Positions 50,617 to 60,318 are shown, numbered from the stretch's first letter. The stretch: 64,000 nucleotides of DNA from DATBGO01 sp050011895 (GCA_050011895.1 JBEKIF010000009.1:32783-96782), one strand, 5' to 3'. Notes: a model not told the origin generated them from the sequence alone. Made by a program: numbers and translations.

Positions 50617-52068
50617 ATGGGCTCGGACGAACTCAGCTACGGCCGCCGGATGGTCATCCTGGCGATCTGCTGCATGAGCCTGCTGATCGTCGGCCTGGAC
50701 GTGACGATCGTCAACATCGCGCTGCCATCGATCCAGCGGGAACTGCACGCTCCGGTGTCCGGCCTGCAATGGACGATCGATGCCTACACGCTCGTGCTGG
50801 CTAGCTTGCTGATGCTGTCCGGGTCCACCGCGGACCGGATCGGGCGGCGCCGGACGTTCCAGACCGGGCTGATCCTGTTCACCCTCGGCTCGCTGCTCTG
50901 CAGCCTGGCACCCGGTCTTGGCTGGCTGATCGCGTTCCGCATGCTGCAGGCAGTAGGCGGCTCGATGCTCAACCCGGTGGCGATGTCGATCATCACGAAC
51001 ACGTTCACCGAGCCGGCCGAGCGAGCCCGTGCGATCGGCATCTGGGGTGGCGTCATCGGGATCAGCATGGCACTCGGACCGGTCGTGGGCGGCGTTCTTG
51101 TCACATCGGTCGGCTGGCGCGGGATCTTCTGGGTCAACATTCCGGTCGGCGTGGCGGCGCTGATCCTCACCGCCTTGTTCGTGCCGGAGTCCAGGGCACC
51201 GCACGCTCGCCGGGTGGATCCGGTCGGCCAGCTGCTCGTGATCGTGGCGCTCGCCTCGCTGACCTACGCGATCATCGAAGGCCCGCGCCTGGGCTGGAGC
51301 TCAGCTGCGATCATCTCTTTCTTCGGGCTAGCGGCGCTGGCTGTCGCGGGGCTGGTGGCCTATGAGCCCCGGCGCGACGAACCGCTCATCGATCTGCGAT
51401 TCTTCCGCAGCGCGCCGTTCTCGGGTGCGACCGTCATCGCGGTCTGCGCGTTCGCCGCACTCGGCGGTTTCCTCTTCGTCAACACCCTTTACCTGCAGGA
51501 TGTCCGCGGCTTCTCGGCTTTGCATGCCGGGCTGTACACGCTGCCGATGGCGGCGATGACCGCCGTGTTCGCGCCGTTGTCCGGGCGGATCGTGGCTGCC
51601 CGCGGGCCGCGGCTGCCGCTTCTGGCGGCGGGTGCCGCGATCACGATCAGCGGGATCATGCTGGTTTCGCTCACCAACACCACGCCCATGAGCTGGCTGA
51701 TCGTGGCCTACATTATTTTCGGCATCGGGTTCGGGCTGGTGAATGCTCCGATCACCAACACGGCGGTGTCCGGCATGCCAAGGACGCAGGCCGGGGTCGC
51801 GGCTGCCGTCGCGTCGACAAGCCGGCAGGTCGGCTCGTCGCTAGGCGTCGCGGTGGTCGGATCGGTGGTGCTGTCGACGCTGGCCGGGGCGTTCAGATTC
51901 GGTTTCGCGGAGGCCAGTCATGCGGGGTGGCTCATCATCGCAGGCTGCGGGGTAGCCGTGTTCGCGGTGGGCGCGATAAGCAGCGGCCGGTGGGCGCGGG
52001 GCACCGCGGAGCGGACCGCTAGCGTGCTGATGCCCGCGACGGCGCAGGTACCGGTCCGCCTGCATTGA
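50617..52068 (+). CDS. MFS transporter, DHA2 (EmrB/QacA) family
   Basis: 483 residues, 14 transmembrane helices expected. Motif A region GSTADRIGRRRTF, motif C of drug:H+ antiporters GVIGISMALGPVVGGVLV, and N-terminal LDVTIVNIALPSIQRELHA are hallmarks of the DHA2 family. Starts ATG 50617; a strong terminator follows. Substrate unknown. No dedicated regulator is adjacent. Confidence 0.93.
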   Translation: MGSDELSYGRRMVILAICCMSLLIVGLDVTIVNIALPSIQRELHAPVSGLQWTIDAYTLVLASLLMLSGSTADRIGRRRTFQTGLILFTLGSLLCSLAPGLGWLIAFRMLQAVGGSMLNPVAMSIITNTFTEPAERARAIGIWGGVIGISMALGPVVGGVLVTSVGWRGIFWVNIPVGVAALILTALFVPESRAPHARRVDPVGQLLVIVALASLTYAIIEGPRLGWSSAAIISFFGLAALAVAGLVAYEPRRDEPLIDLRFFRSAPFSGATVIAVCAFAALGGFLFVNTLYLQDVRGFSALHAGLYTLPMAAMTAVFAPLSGRIVAARGPRLPLLAAGAAITISGIMLVSLTNTTPMSWLIVAYIIFGIGFGLVNAPITNTAVSGMPRTQAGVAAAVASTSRQVGSSLGVAVVGSVVLSTLAGAFRFGFAEASHAGWLIIAGCGVAVFAVGAISSGRWARGTAERTASVLMPATAQVPVRLH

Positions 52069-52082
52069 CCGTCGTGCCCCGG

Positions 52083-52107
52083 CCCGGACTCCCGCCGGGA
52101 GTCCGGG
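52083..52107 (+). terminator. Terminator hairpin after MFS gene
   Basis: CCCGGACTCCC-GCC-GGGAGTCCGGG is a perfect 11-bp stem with a 3-base loop 14 bp after the MFS stop. Confidence 0.8.
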
Positions 52108-52354
52108 CAACCACCGCGGCCCGTTTCGGGTCTTGGATGTTTGGCAGCAAGGAAGCATCCGCGGTGCGAATCGCGTTCAACTACTGGCGGCGTCCCCCGC
52201 GCCGCCGCGCCATCGGAATGCCGCCCGCCTGCCGGAATTCGGCAGGTTAGGTGTCATGCTGCCGTAGCGTATTGACTGCGCGGCGCGCTTTCCGGATTGG
52301 CGCCCGCAAAGACCAGGCCGGCCCCGAACCTGCTGGCCGCGGAAGGCACCCCCG

Positions 52355-53680
52355 TTGCGTAGCTCGAAGGTCTGGACCCGGATCGGCGGCATAACCATCG
52401 CGGTGGCGATCGTGGTCGCCCTCGCCTCGAGCGCGGCCGCCGGGCGCGCCTTGTTCGGGCACCGGGCGGGCGCTGCCGGGCCCGCCGGGCGGGCAGCCGC
52501 CGGGGCGGCGGGCCGGGCAACTGCCCGGCGAGGCGCGGCCGGAATGGCTAGCGCGTCAACTGCCGGAAGCGGGGCAGCCCGCGGTGGCGCGCGCACTCCG
52601 GCAGCCGCGGGGCCGCCTTCGGCCAGGCCGGTTTCCGCCGTACCTGCAGCCGCGGCGCTGCCCAGCCTCTCGTCCGTCCAGCTGGCCGGCCAGCGGGTGA
52701 TCTACAGCTACAGCGGCCTGACGCCGCCGGCCGCCCTGTTCAGGCTGATCCGCCACGGGGACGCGGCCGGGGTCATCTTCTTCGGCCGGAACATTTCCAG
52801 CCGGGCGCAGATCAGGTCCGTCATCAGCCGGCTCGACCAGGCCAACGCGAGCCCGCTGAATCCGGTGCGGGAGCCGTTGCTGCTGATGACCGACCAGGAG
52901 GGCGGGGCGGTCCGCAGGCTGCCCGGCGCCCCGTTGCTGTCGGAAAAGCAGGTCGGCCAGTCCGCGCACCCCGCGGCGGCTGCCGCCGCGGCGGGCACCG
53001 GGGCCGGGCGTAACCTGCGCGGGGTCGGCATGAACGTCAACCTCGCGCCGGTGCTTGACGTGTACCGGACGCCGGGCAATTTCATCGATCAATTCGGGCG
53101 CTCCTACAGCAGCCACGCCCGCGTCGTGTCCTACCTGGGCAAGGATTTCATCAAGGCGCAGCAAGCCACCCGGGTCGCCGCGACCAGCAAGCATTTCCCC
53201 GGCCTGGGCGCGGCGACGAGATCGCAGAACACCGACGTCCGCCCGGTGACACTGAACGTGTCGCTGCATTCGCTGCGCACGATCGACGAGGCGCCGTACC
53301 CGGCCGCGATCGCTGCCGGAGTCCGGCTGATCATGGTCTCGTGGGCGGTGTACCCGGCGCTCGACCCGCACCGGCCAGCCGGCCTGTCGCGGACCATTGT
53401 CGGCGGCGAGCTACGGCAGCGGCTCGGCTTCCGCGGCGTGACCATCACCGACGCTCTCGAGGCCGGCGCGCTGCGGGCGTTCGGCACGACAGCGAACCGG
53501 AGCGTGCTGGCGGCCGGCGCCGGGATGGACCTCATCCTGTGCTCGGGCGGGCAGGTCTCCCAGGGCTCGGCGGCCCGCACCGCGCTGCAGACCGCCTATC
53601 TCGACGGCAAGCTGAACAAGGCCGCGTTCACGGCCGCCGTCCAGCGGATCATCGCCCTACGATCCAGCCTCCGCGGCTAG
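52355..53680 (+). CDS. Secreted glycoside hydrolase family 3 (beta-N-acetylhexosaminidase-like)
   Basis: TTG start at 52355, preceded by GGAAGG. A basic start and hydrophobic core (IGGITIAVAIVVALASSAAA) form a signal peptide or anchor, followed by an Ala/Gly/Arg-rich linker to about residue 105. The catalytic barrel has GVIFFGRNISS, LLLMTDQEGGAVRRLPG, VGMNVNLAPVLDVYRTPGNFIDQ (split: NVNLAPVLDVY), ATSKHFPGLGAATRSQNTD and the nucleophile Asp in GVTITDALEAGAL. As in other actinomycete members, the NagZ general-acid loop (DxxxDSH) is replaced by SQNTD. Likely acts on peptidoglycan or chitin fragments outside the cell. Confidence 0.87.
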   Translation: MRSSKVWTRIGGITIAVAIVVALASSAAAGRALFGHRAGAAGPAGRAAAGAAGRATARRGAAGMASASTAGSGAARGGARTPAAAGPPSARPVSAVPAAAALPSLSSVQLAGQRVIYSYSGLTPPAALFRLIRHGDAAGVIFFGRNISSRAQIRSVISRLDQANASPLNPVREPLLLMTDQEGGAVRRLPGAPLLSEKQVGQSAHPAAAAAAAGTGAGRNLRGVGMNVNLAPVLDVYRTPGNFIDQFGRSYSSHARVVSYLGKDFIKAQQATRVAATSKHFPGLGAATRSQNTDVRPVTLNVSLHSLRTIDEAPYPAAIAAGVRLIMVSWAVYPALDPHRPAGLSRTIVGGELRQRLGFRGVTITDALEAGALRAFGTTANRSVLAAGAGMDLILCSGGQVSQGSAARTALQTAYLDGKLNKAAFTAAVQRIIALRSSLRG

Positions 53681-53720
53681 AAATCCCCGCCTGAAATCCC
53701 CACCAGAACCGGCCAGCCGG

Positions 53721-54512
53721 TCAGCGGGCGGCCAGGCCGTCGATCCTTGCCACCTCATCCGGACCAAGCGAGAAACCGAAGATGTCAAAATTGGCCGCGA
53801 TCCGGCCGGGATTCGATGATCTCGGGATGACCGTGATCTGGTGCTCGATGTGCCACCTCAGGACCACCTGCGCGGCGCTCACCTCATGCGCGGCGGCGAT
53901 CTCGGTGAGTACCGGATCGGCGAGGTCGGTCTCCTTCAGCGGGCTGTAGCCCTCCACCGCGACGCCGCGGTCGAGGCTTGCGGTCAGGAAGCCGGCGTCG
54001 TAGCGGGACGGGTCCCAGTGCACCTGGTTGACGGCCGGGGCGCGGGCCGTCGTGGCGATCAGGTCGTCGATCTGGTCGATCGAGTAGTTGCTCACGCCCA
54101 CGGCGCGGGCCAGGCCCTCGTCCGCGAGCGTGAGGAACTCGTGCCAGACGTGCCGCCGGTCGGCCCTTCCGCGCGGCGGCCAGTGCACCAGCCACAGGTC
54201 GACGTAGTCGGTACCGAGCGCCCGCAGTGACGCCTTCAGGATGGCCCGCTCGCGCCCCGCGTCGGACGGGCGGAGCTTGGTGGTGATGAAGACGTCCTTG
54301 CGTTCCACGCCGCTGTCGCGTAGCGCACGGCCCACTTCGTCCTCGTTGGCGTACATCGACGCGGTGTCGATGTGCCGGTAGCCGGTCTGCAGCGCACAGC
54401 GGACGGACTCGCACCCCTCGCGGCCGCGGAGCCGCCAGGTGCCAAACCCCAGCATCGGCATCTCCGCGCCGCCGCGCAGCGGCACGGCGGGAACATCATG
54501 GGCATCGCTCAT
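53721..54512 (-). CDS. Aldo/keto reductase
   Basis: 263-residue AKR with the complete catalytic tetrad region: GYRHIDTASMYANEDEVGRAL (Asp and Tyr; split GYRHIDTASMY), TTKLRPSD (Lys), VDLWLVHWPP (His), and NADPH site IPRSSNPGRIAAN. ATG 54512 (MSDAHDVPAVPL). Substrate unknown; NADPH-dependent reduction of aldehydes or ketones. Downstream of, and in the same direction as, the formaldehyde dehydrogenase gene with a 121-bp gap. Confidence 0.92.
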   Translation of the reverse strand: MSDAHDVPAVPLRGGAEMPMLGFGTWRLRGREGCESVRCALQTGYRHIDTASMYANEDEVGRALRDSGVERKDVFITTKLRPSDAGRERAILKASLRALGTDYVDLWLVHWPPRGRADRRHVWHEFLTLADEGLARAVGVSNYSIDQIDDLIATTARAPAVNQVHWDPSRYDAGFLTASLDRGVAVEGYSPLKETDLADPVLTEIAAAHEVSAAQVVLRWHIEHQITVIPRSSNPGRIAANFDIFGFSLGPDEVARIDGLAAR

Positions 54513-54633
54513 GTGCCCATTGTCCGCCTTCATGCGGCCGGCGTGCCGGTGGATGCCGTCAGCGCGGCAAGCGGGTCGGTCAGCCGCTGGGTCAGCTGCC
54601 GCGGCCCGGACCACACAGCGATCCGGGCCTGGC

Positions 54634-55719
54634 TCACAGCACGACCACCGAGCGGAGTACCTCGCCGCGCTGCATCTTCCCGAATGCCACCTCGATCTGG
54701 TTCAGCGCGATCGTCTCTGAGACGAACCGCTCTAGCGGCAGCCTGCCCTGCAGGTGCAGGTCGATGAGCATCGGGAAGTCGCGGTCGGGCAGGCAGTCAC
54801 CGTACCAGGACGACTTGAGCGCGCCGCCGCGGCCGAAGACGTCGAGCAGCGGCAGTTCGAGCCGCATATCCGGGGTGGGAACGCCGACCAGGACGACGGT
54901 GCCTGCCAGGTCGCGCGCATAGAACGCCTGGGTGTAGGTCTCGGGCCGGCCGACGGCCTCGATTACCACGTCGGCGCCGTTTCCCTCGGTCAGCTCGCGG
55001 ACGCCCTCGACCGGGTCGGCCTCCAGCGAGTTGATCACGTCGGTGGCGCCGAACTCGCGGGCCCAGTCCAGCTTCCGCTGATCGACGTCGACCGCGATCA
55101 CCCGGCGGGCCCCGGCCAAGGCGGCCCCGAGTAGGGCGGCGCTGCCCACCCCGCCGCAGCCGATCACGGCTACCGAGTCGCCGCGAGTTACTGGAGCGGT
55201 GTTCAGCGCGGCGCCGAGACCGGCCATCACGCCGCAGCCGAGCAGTCCGGCGACCTCAGGCCGGACGCTCGGGTCCACCTTGGTGCACTGGCCGGCCGCG
55301 ACCAGAGTCAGCTCGGCGAACGCGCCGATGCCGAGCGCGGGGGACAGCGGCGTGCCGTCGGCCAGGGTCATCTTCTGCGTGGCGTTGTGGGTGGCGAAGC
55401 AGTACCAGGGCCTGCCGCGGCGGCAGGCCCGGCATCGGCCGCAGACCGCGCGCCAGTTGAGGATCACGAACGTGCCAGGGGCCAGCCCGGTTACGTCCGC
55501 GCCGACGGCCTCCACCACGCCCGCCGCCTCGTGGCCGAGCAGGTAAGGGAAGTCTTCCCCGATGCCTCCCTCGCGGTAATGCAGATCGGTATGGCAGACA
55601 CCGCACGCCTGGATCCGGACCAGCGCCTCTCCGGGTCCCGGGTCAGGCACCAGGACCGTCGTGAGTTCCACCGCAGCGCCCTTGCCGCGGGCAATGACGC
55701 CGGTTACCTCATATGCCAT
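54634..55719 (-). CDS. mscR: S-(hydroxymethyl)mycothiol dehydrogenase (mycothiol-dependent formaldehyde dehydrogenase)
   Basis: 361-residue zinc alcohol dehydrogenase. CGVCHTDLHYREGGIGEDFPYLLGHEA (split: CGVCHTDLHYREGG, LGHEAAGVVEAVG) carries the catalytic zinc ligands, NWRAVCGRCRACRRGRPWYCF the structural-zinc cysteines, and GCGGVGSAALLGAALAG the NAD motif; ATHNATQKMTLADGT and LGIGAFAE are specific to the mycothiol enzyme. It oxidises the adduct of formaldehyde and mycothiol to a formate-level product. This fixes the host as an actinomycete and gives a sink for formaldehyde leaking from dimethylglycine/sarcosine oxidation. ATG 55719 with GGACC upstream only. Confidence 0.92.
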   Translation of the reverse strand: MAYEVTGVIARGKGAAVELTTVLVPDPGPGEALVRIQACGVCHTDLHYREGGIGEDFPYLLGHEAAGVVEAVGADVTGLAPGTFVILNWRAVCGRCRACRRGRPWYCFATHNATQKMTLADGTPLSPALGIGAFAELTLVAAGQCTKVDPSVRPEVAGLLGCGVMAGLGAALNTAPVTRGDSVAVIGCGGVGSAALLGAALAGARRVIAVDVDQRKLDWAREFGATDVINSLEADPVEGVRELTEGNGADVVIEAVGRPETYTQAFYARDLAGTVVLVGVPTPDMRLELPLLDVFGRGGALKSSWYGDCLPDRDFPMLIDLHLQGRLPLERFVSETIALNQIEVAFGKMQRGEVLRSVVVL

Positions 55720-55925
55720 CGCGCCGGTCCTTTCTCATGGCTTGCGAATCTCATGGCTATCTCATGGCTTGCGAAACGGGGCCGCGCGCCGGTCCGCTGT
55801 GCCCTGTGCTCGGCAGGGTTGCCGGTGGGGGCGATGATACGGCGCGGTCAGCGGCCGGAGGCCGGACGGGTCAGCGGCAGCGGCCCCAGACCGAGACAGT
55901 GCCGCCGGTACCTGTCCGCGGCCGG

Positions 55926-56030
55926 CGGCTGCCGGTACCTGGCTGTTGCCGGTACCTGGCTGCTGCCGTCACTTGGCTGCTGCCGGTACATGGCTGCTGT
56001 CGTCACCTGGCTACTGTCGTTAGTCGGCTG
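55926..56030. repeat. 17-bp minisatellite at the 3' end of the membrane-protein gene
   Basis: About six imperfect 17-bp units (GGCTGCTGCCGGTACCT and variants with CGTCACTT) run from 55926 to the stop codon region of the next gene. Upstream, TCTCATGGCTTGCGAA is also duplicated (55733, 55769). Nothing else is seen in the gap 55720-56019. Confidence 0.85.
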
Positions 56031-56610
56031 CGACGGTCACCTGGACCGTCGGCGGCGCGATCGCCGCCAGGGCGGAGCCGAGCCCCTCGGCGGTGGCGTA
56101 GAGCGGGACCACGTACCTGAGCGGTTTTGCGCGGGCCGAGAGCAGCGCAGGCGGTCGGCCGATCCAGCGTGGCGGGATGATCACCGTTACCCCGGCGAAG
56201 AAGATGCCTGAAACGAGCCGGTGGCGGTGGATGATCGACGCGGCCGGGCCGAGCACTACCTCCAGCTGGGCACCGTAATGACGGCTGGCGATCCTGAGCT
56301 GGCCGATCTGCGACCACGGCACCAGTACGCGCCGACGCCTTGATCGTTTCCACCTGACCACTTTTCCCAGCCAGACCCCGTTGACGTCGACGAAGAACGC
56401 CTTCTGCCGCATCGTGGCGAGGACTCCTGCCAGGATGAGCATCGCGAGTAGCAGCGCGCCCAGCGCGATGGCCGTGTACCAGAATGGCAGCCTGCCCTTG
56501 ACGACCAGCAGGCCGGCGACGACGGCATACCAGACCGGGATCAGCAGCAGGTAGCCCCGTGGGAACATTGCCGCTGGGCCGGTCACCAAGCCGGAATACT
56601 TGTTCTCCAC
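56020..56610 (-). CDS. Membrane protein with two N-terminal spans, PH-like, unknown function
   Basis: 196 residues. Two hydrophobic helices (GYLLLIPVWYAVVAGLLVV; YTAIALGALLLAMLILAGVL) are followed by a basic loop (WKRSRRRRVLVPWSQIGQL) and a beta-rich domain containing LEVVLGPAASIIHRHRL. This layout resembles bacterial PH-domain-like membrane proteins (DUF3093/PH_6 kind), though I cannot name the family. GTG 56610 with GGGAGG seven bases upstream. C-terminus ends just inside the 17-bp repeat. Confidence 0.7.
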   Translation of the reverse strand: MENKYSGLVTGPAAMFPRGYLLLIPVWYAVVAGLLVVKGRLPFWYTAIALGALLLAMLILAGVLATMRQKAFFVDVNGVWLGKVVRWKRSRRRRVLVPWSQIGQLRIASRHYGAQLEVVLGPAASIIHRHRLVSGIFFAGVTVIIPPRWIGRPPALLSARAKPLRYVVPLYATAEGLGSALAAIAPPTVQVTVAAD

Positions 56611-56862
56611 GGGGCACCTCCCGTATTGCCCGTTACTGAGATCTTCGGCGGTTCCTGGCTGCCCGGCAAGCGTCAGTTTGCGCTGCAAGTCATAAAGGTC
56701 GGCCGGCTCGGCTGCCGGAGAAGAGCCGATCCGCTGGCCCGGCTCGCGGGCGGTGACCGCGAGAGGTGCCGACCTGGTAGCGGGCCACGCGGATCTTGCC
56801 GCATGATGTAGTGATCTCGGCAAGGCAGAGACGCCGCCTCAGTGTCAGGGGTAACTCGCTTA

Positions 56863-58722
56863 ATGAGCACTGGATGGACGCAGAGCCGGTACCAGGAATC
56901 TGCCTATGCCCCTTATGACGAAACCTGGCCCGGGCGAGGCGAGAACGCCATGTCATGGCAGGAACGGGCAGCGGACCCTGAAGGGCAGGGCGACGCCGCG
57001 CCCTGGGTGGCCGGTCAGGATGACGCGGAGCCGCAGCCAGCCGAGCCGCACGCCGGGCCGCACGCCGGGCCTTGGGCACCGGGCCGGGATTACGCCGGGC
57101 CGGAGCCGGCCGGGCCGTGGGCACCGGGCCGGGACTACGCCGGGCCGCAGTCTGCCGGGCCGCAGGACGTGCCGTTGGCGGCGCCCCGCGACTACGCCGA
57201 GCCTTGGGCCGCATGCCAGGACTACGGCAGGCACTGGGCACCGGGACAAGACGAGGGCGGGCCCTGGGCGCCGGGAGGGGATTACGCCGGGCCTTGGGCG
57301 CCGGGACCGGGGGAGCCGGAGTCCTGGGCGCCGGGAGGAGATTACGCCGGGCCGCAGCCGGCCGGGCGGTGGGCGCCGGGACGGGATTACGCCGGGCCAT
57401 TGGCGCCGGGACCGGGCGAGCCGGAGTCCTGGGCGCCGGGAGGAGATTACGCCGGGCCGCAGCCGGCCGGGCGGTGGGCGCCGGGACGGGACCATGAGTC
57501 TTGGACGGCTGGCAGCGGCGGCCATCCGGATCCGTTGGCCCCGGGCTATTACGGCGACGAGCTGCCGACTGCCGAACCTGGAGGTGGCTGGGCGCACACG
57601 GAACCGTGGTCCGCCGGGCACGCGCTGCCTTCCCAGCCGTGGGCCGGGCCGGATCACCAGAGGCAGGCTGCGCAGGCCGAGTACGCCTATCAGGAGGACT
57701 GGGACCAGGCCGGCGGTGATTCCGCAGAGGACGCCGACTACGACTGGTACCGGTATCTCGGCCAGGGACTCTCGACGAACGCGAAACCCAGCGCAGCACC
57801 CGCCGAGCGACCGTCGGCGACAGGCAAGGGCCCTGCTCGGTCAGCGCAGCCCGGATCAGGCAAGGCAGCACGCCGCGGTGACCGTCGGCCGGGCCGCCGC
57901 AAGTCGTCAGCCGGGGACCCGGATCCTGACGCCAGGGCTGCCTCGCATGTTCCAGTTGAGCGGTTGGCTCGGAGTCAGGCGCCCGCGGCTCCGGTCCCCG
58001 CCGCTCCGGTCCCCGCCCAGCGGGCACCCGCCCAGTCGGTGCCGAGCACTCAGGTGACGTCCAAACCGGTGCCCAGCGAGCGGTCAGCAGGCAAGGAAGC
58101 ACTAGACCGACCCGGGCGCCAGGCAGCCCGATCGGCTGCGCGGGCCCGCCGCGGAGGCCGCTCAGGCAAGCATTCCCGCTGGCGGTTCGCCGGCCTGGCG
58201 GGCGGCGCGATCGTGCTGGTTGCGTCAGCGGCCGTGGTTCTCTCGGCTCGAACCAGCGGCGGTGTAGCGCACGTGATGGTGACCCCGTCCAAGCTCGGCA
58301 ACTACGCTCAGGCGCCGTCACTCGCGCGGGATATGGGCGCAGCAGCGCTGCAGAAGCAGATAGTCGCCAGCAGCAGCGGCGAAGCCAAGCACGTGGTGTA
58401 TGCCGTCTACGAGGAGGCTACTGGCCCAGCTGCTCAGCATGGGCCGCAGATCATCCTGTTCATCGGGGGGAACCGGTCGGGCACATCCGCCAGCTCCTTC
58501 ATGACCAGCTTCGCGGGCAAGCTTGCAGGCGCCGCGACCACCAGCGCAGGATCCATGGGTGGCGCGGCCGCATGTGTCCCGAGCGTCGGGGGGCGGCTCG
58601 CGGAGTGCGCCTGGGCTGACAATGACACATTCGGGGTCATCGCGTCGCCCACGCTGAGCGCGTCTGCCCTGGCCAGTGAGTTGCGTACGGTGCGGCCGCT
58701 GGTCGAGAAGCGAGCGGGCTAA
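56863..58722 (+). CDS. Repeat-rich single-pass membrane protein
   Basis: About 619 residues. Residues 30-210 are repeats of WAPGRDYAGP / GEPESWAPGGDYAGP, acidic and Pro/Gly/Tyr-rich. A Lys/Arg/Ala/Pro-rich segment follows (to about 440), then one membrane span (FAGLAGGAIVLVASAAVVL). An external domain of about 150 residues (YAQAPSLARDMGAAALQKQI; HVVYAVYEEATG; AACVPSVGGRLAECAWADNDTFGV) carries two cysteines. The last part resembles actinomycete membrane-anchored proteins of unknown function; the cytoplasmic repeats look disordered. ATG 56863 chosen; GTG 56842 is possible. Confidence 0.75.
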   Translation: MSTGWTQSRYQESAYAPYDETWPGRGENAMSWQERAADPEGQGDAAPWVAGQDDAEPQPAEPHAGPHAGPWAPGRDYAGPEPAGPWAPGRDYAGPQSAGPQDVPLAAPRDYAEPWAACQDYGRHWAPGQDEGGPWAPGGDYAGPWAPGPGEPESWAPGGDYAGPQPAGRWAPGRDYAGPLAPGPGEPESWAPGGDYAGPQPAGRWAPGRDHESWTAGSGGHPDPLAPGYYGDELPTAEPGGGWAHTEPWSAGHALPSQPWAGPDHQRQAAQAEYAYQEDWDQAGGDSAEDADYDWYRYLGQGLSTNAKPSAAPAERPSATGKGPARSAQPGSGKAARRGDRRPGRRKSSAGDPDPDARAASHVPVERLARSQAPAAPVPAAPVPAQRAPAQSVPSTQVTSKPVPSERSAGKEALDRPGRQAARSAARARRGGRSGKHSRWRFAGLAGGAIVLVASAAVVLSARTSGGVAHVMVTPSKLGNYAQAPSLARDMGAAALQKQIVASSSGEAKHVVYAVYEEATGPAAQHGPQIILFIGGNRSGTSASSFMTSFAGKLAGAATTSAGSMGGAAACVPSVGGRLAECAWADNDTFGVIASPTLSASALASELRTVRPLVEKRAG

Positions 58723-58786
58723 CTCGGGTAGCTAGGACCTGTCCACCGGCGAGGTACGTCCTCGCTGATCTTGCTGCCCCGTGGTC

Positions 58787-60157
58787 TTACTGCCCGGTGG
58801 TCTTACTGTTCTGTGGTCGAGGCGCGCGCAAAGACAGCCGCGCGATCGCGATGGCGATCGCGCTGGCGAGCACTGCCAGCCCAGCCAGCTGGCCGCCAAT
58901 GAGACGCGGGTCGAGCGGGAGGGTGGCTGAAGCCGTTACGGCAGTAATGTGGCGCGGACGCCCGGTGGCAGCGCCAGCGGCAGGCGAACTCGGCTTCGAG
59001 CTTTTCCCCGGTGAAACGGTAGGGAAGAGGGTGCCCGGGTTCTGCGGAGAAGTTCCCAGGCCAGGCAGGCTGGTCACGCCGCCAGGCAGAGGCGGCACGT
59101 CGACGGTGCTGCCAGGCAGAGGCGGCACCGTCGACGGTGGCTGGGTAGGGCTTGGCCGGCTGGATGAGCCGGGCGGGGCCGAGGTGATCAGCACTGTTGC
59201 CGTCGCGTTGAAGGAGGCCGCGCGGGTTCCGCGAACCGTGGCGGTCAGCGTGACCTTGGCACCCGGAGCCGCTGAGCGGGCTACGTTCACGCTTGCCAGA
59301 AGCTCGTCGGACTGGCCAGTGGGCAGGTCACCTACCGTGCAGACCGAGCCGCTGGCCTGTGGGCAGACCGTGAATCGCGCAGCGGACACATTCGCAACGT
59401 GCCGCACATCCGCTGAGACGGTCACGCCGCTAGCATCCGCTCCGGTACTCCAGATCCAGATCGCATATGACGCGGCCTTTCCCTGCCGGACATCGCTGTT
59501 CGAGAAAGGCCGGACCGACACGCAGAGCTTGGCGGTCTTCGGCGTGCCGGATGGCGATGGCGACGGGCTCTTGCTTGGTGACGGGCTTTTGCTTGGTGAC
59601 GGGCTCTTGCTTGGCGATGGGCTCTTGCTTGGCGATGGGCCGCTCGACGTAGGAGTTTTTGTAGGTGTCGGAGTTCCGGTCGGGGTCTTGCTCGGCGTCG
59701 GGGTCTTGCTCGGCGTCGCCGTATTGGTCGAGGTCGGAGACTTGCTTGGTGTCGCGGTCTTGCTGGGCGTCGCGGTCTTGCTGGGCGTCGCGGTCTTGCT
59801 GGGCGTCGCGGTCTTGCTGGGCGTCGCCGAAGATGTGGTGCGCGCGCCTGCGACCCGGACGGCCGTCACTGACTCCGCCGATGGCTTCAGCCCACCCGCT
59901 GAGCGCGGGTAGGCGGCGACCGTCACAGCTGGCCGCGCGGAGCACGCGGATTTCTGGATCGGGGGACTAACCACTTGGGTGGCGGCGAAGGCCTCACCGA
60001 ACGTTCCGCTGAAGATCATCAAAACGCCGGCCAGGGCGCCCACAGTGGCTATCCGGGCTGGTCGCTGCCTCACCGGCCTGCCCTTGCCGCTGTTGTCTCC
60101 TTGCCGGCCACGCTGGTCTCCATCATTACTAACATTATGCATCGCAGGATGGGGCAT
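58787..60157 (-). CDS. Secreted, C-terminally anchored surface protein with Thr/Pro/Ser-Lys repeats
   Basis: 456 residues: a long basic start, signal peptide (IATVGALAGVLMIFSGTFGEAFA), a spacer, then TPSKTA and SPSPSK tandem repeats (about residues 110-210), a DUF11-like beta domain (LCVSVRPFSNSDVRQGKAAS; VTLTATVRGTRAASFNATATV), a second Pro/Ser-rich stalk and a C-terminal span (IGGQLAGLAVLASAIAIAIA) with a basic tail. No LPXTG sorting motif is seen. The repeat stalk suggests display through the cell wall. ATG 60157. Confidence 0.82.
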   Translation of the reverse strand: MPHPAMHNVSNDGDQRGRQGDNSGKGRPVRQRPARIATVGALAGVLMIFSGTFGEAFAATQVVSPPIQKSACSARPAVTVAAYPRSAGGLKPSAESVTAVRVAGARTTSSATPSKTATPSKTATPSKTATPSKTATPSKSPTSTNTATPSKTPTPSKTPTGTPTPTKTPTSSGPSPSKSPSPSKSPSPSKSPSPSKSPSPSPSGTPKTAKLCVSVRPFSNSDVRQGKAASYAIWIWSTGADASGVTVSADVRHVANVSAARFTVCPQASGSVCTVGDLPTGQSDELLASVNVARSAAPGAKVTLTATVRGTRAASFNATATVLITSAPPGSSSRPSPTQPPSTVPPLPGSTVDVPPLPGGVTSLPGLGTSPQNPGTLFPTVSPGKSSKPSSPAAGAATGRPRHITAVTASATLPLDPRLIGGQLAGLAVLASAIAIAIARLSLRAPRPQNSKTTGQ

Positions 60158-60318
60158 TCCCCTCAGCGGCTATTCGACACCTTGAGCACCGCAGATGCCA
60201 AGGCCGGTAGATGCTGGATACTGCTGGCTACGCAGCGCGCTGCCGGACCGGGGAGGTGCCACGGAAGCACGTGACGTTCTCACCAGGCCCGCGCCACCGC
60301 CTGACGTGATCCTCGGTT

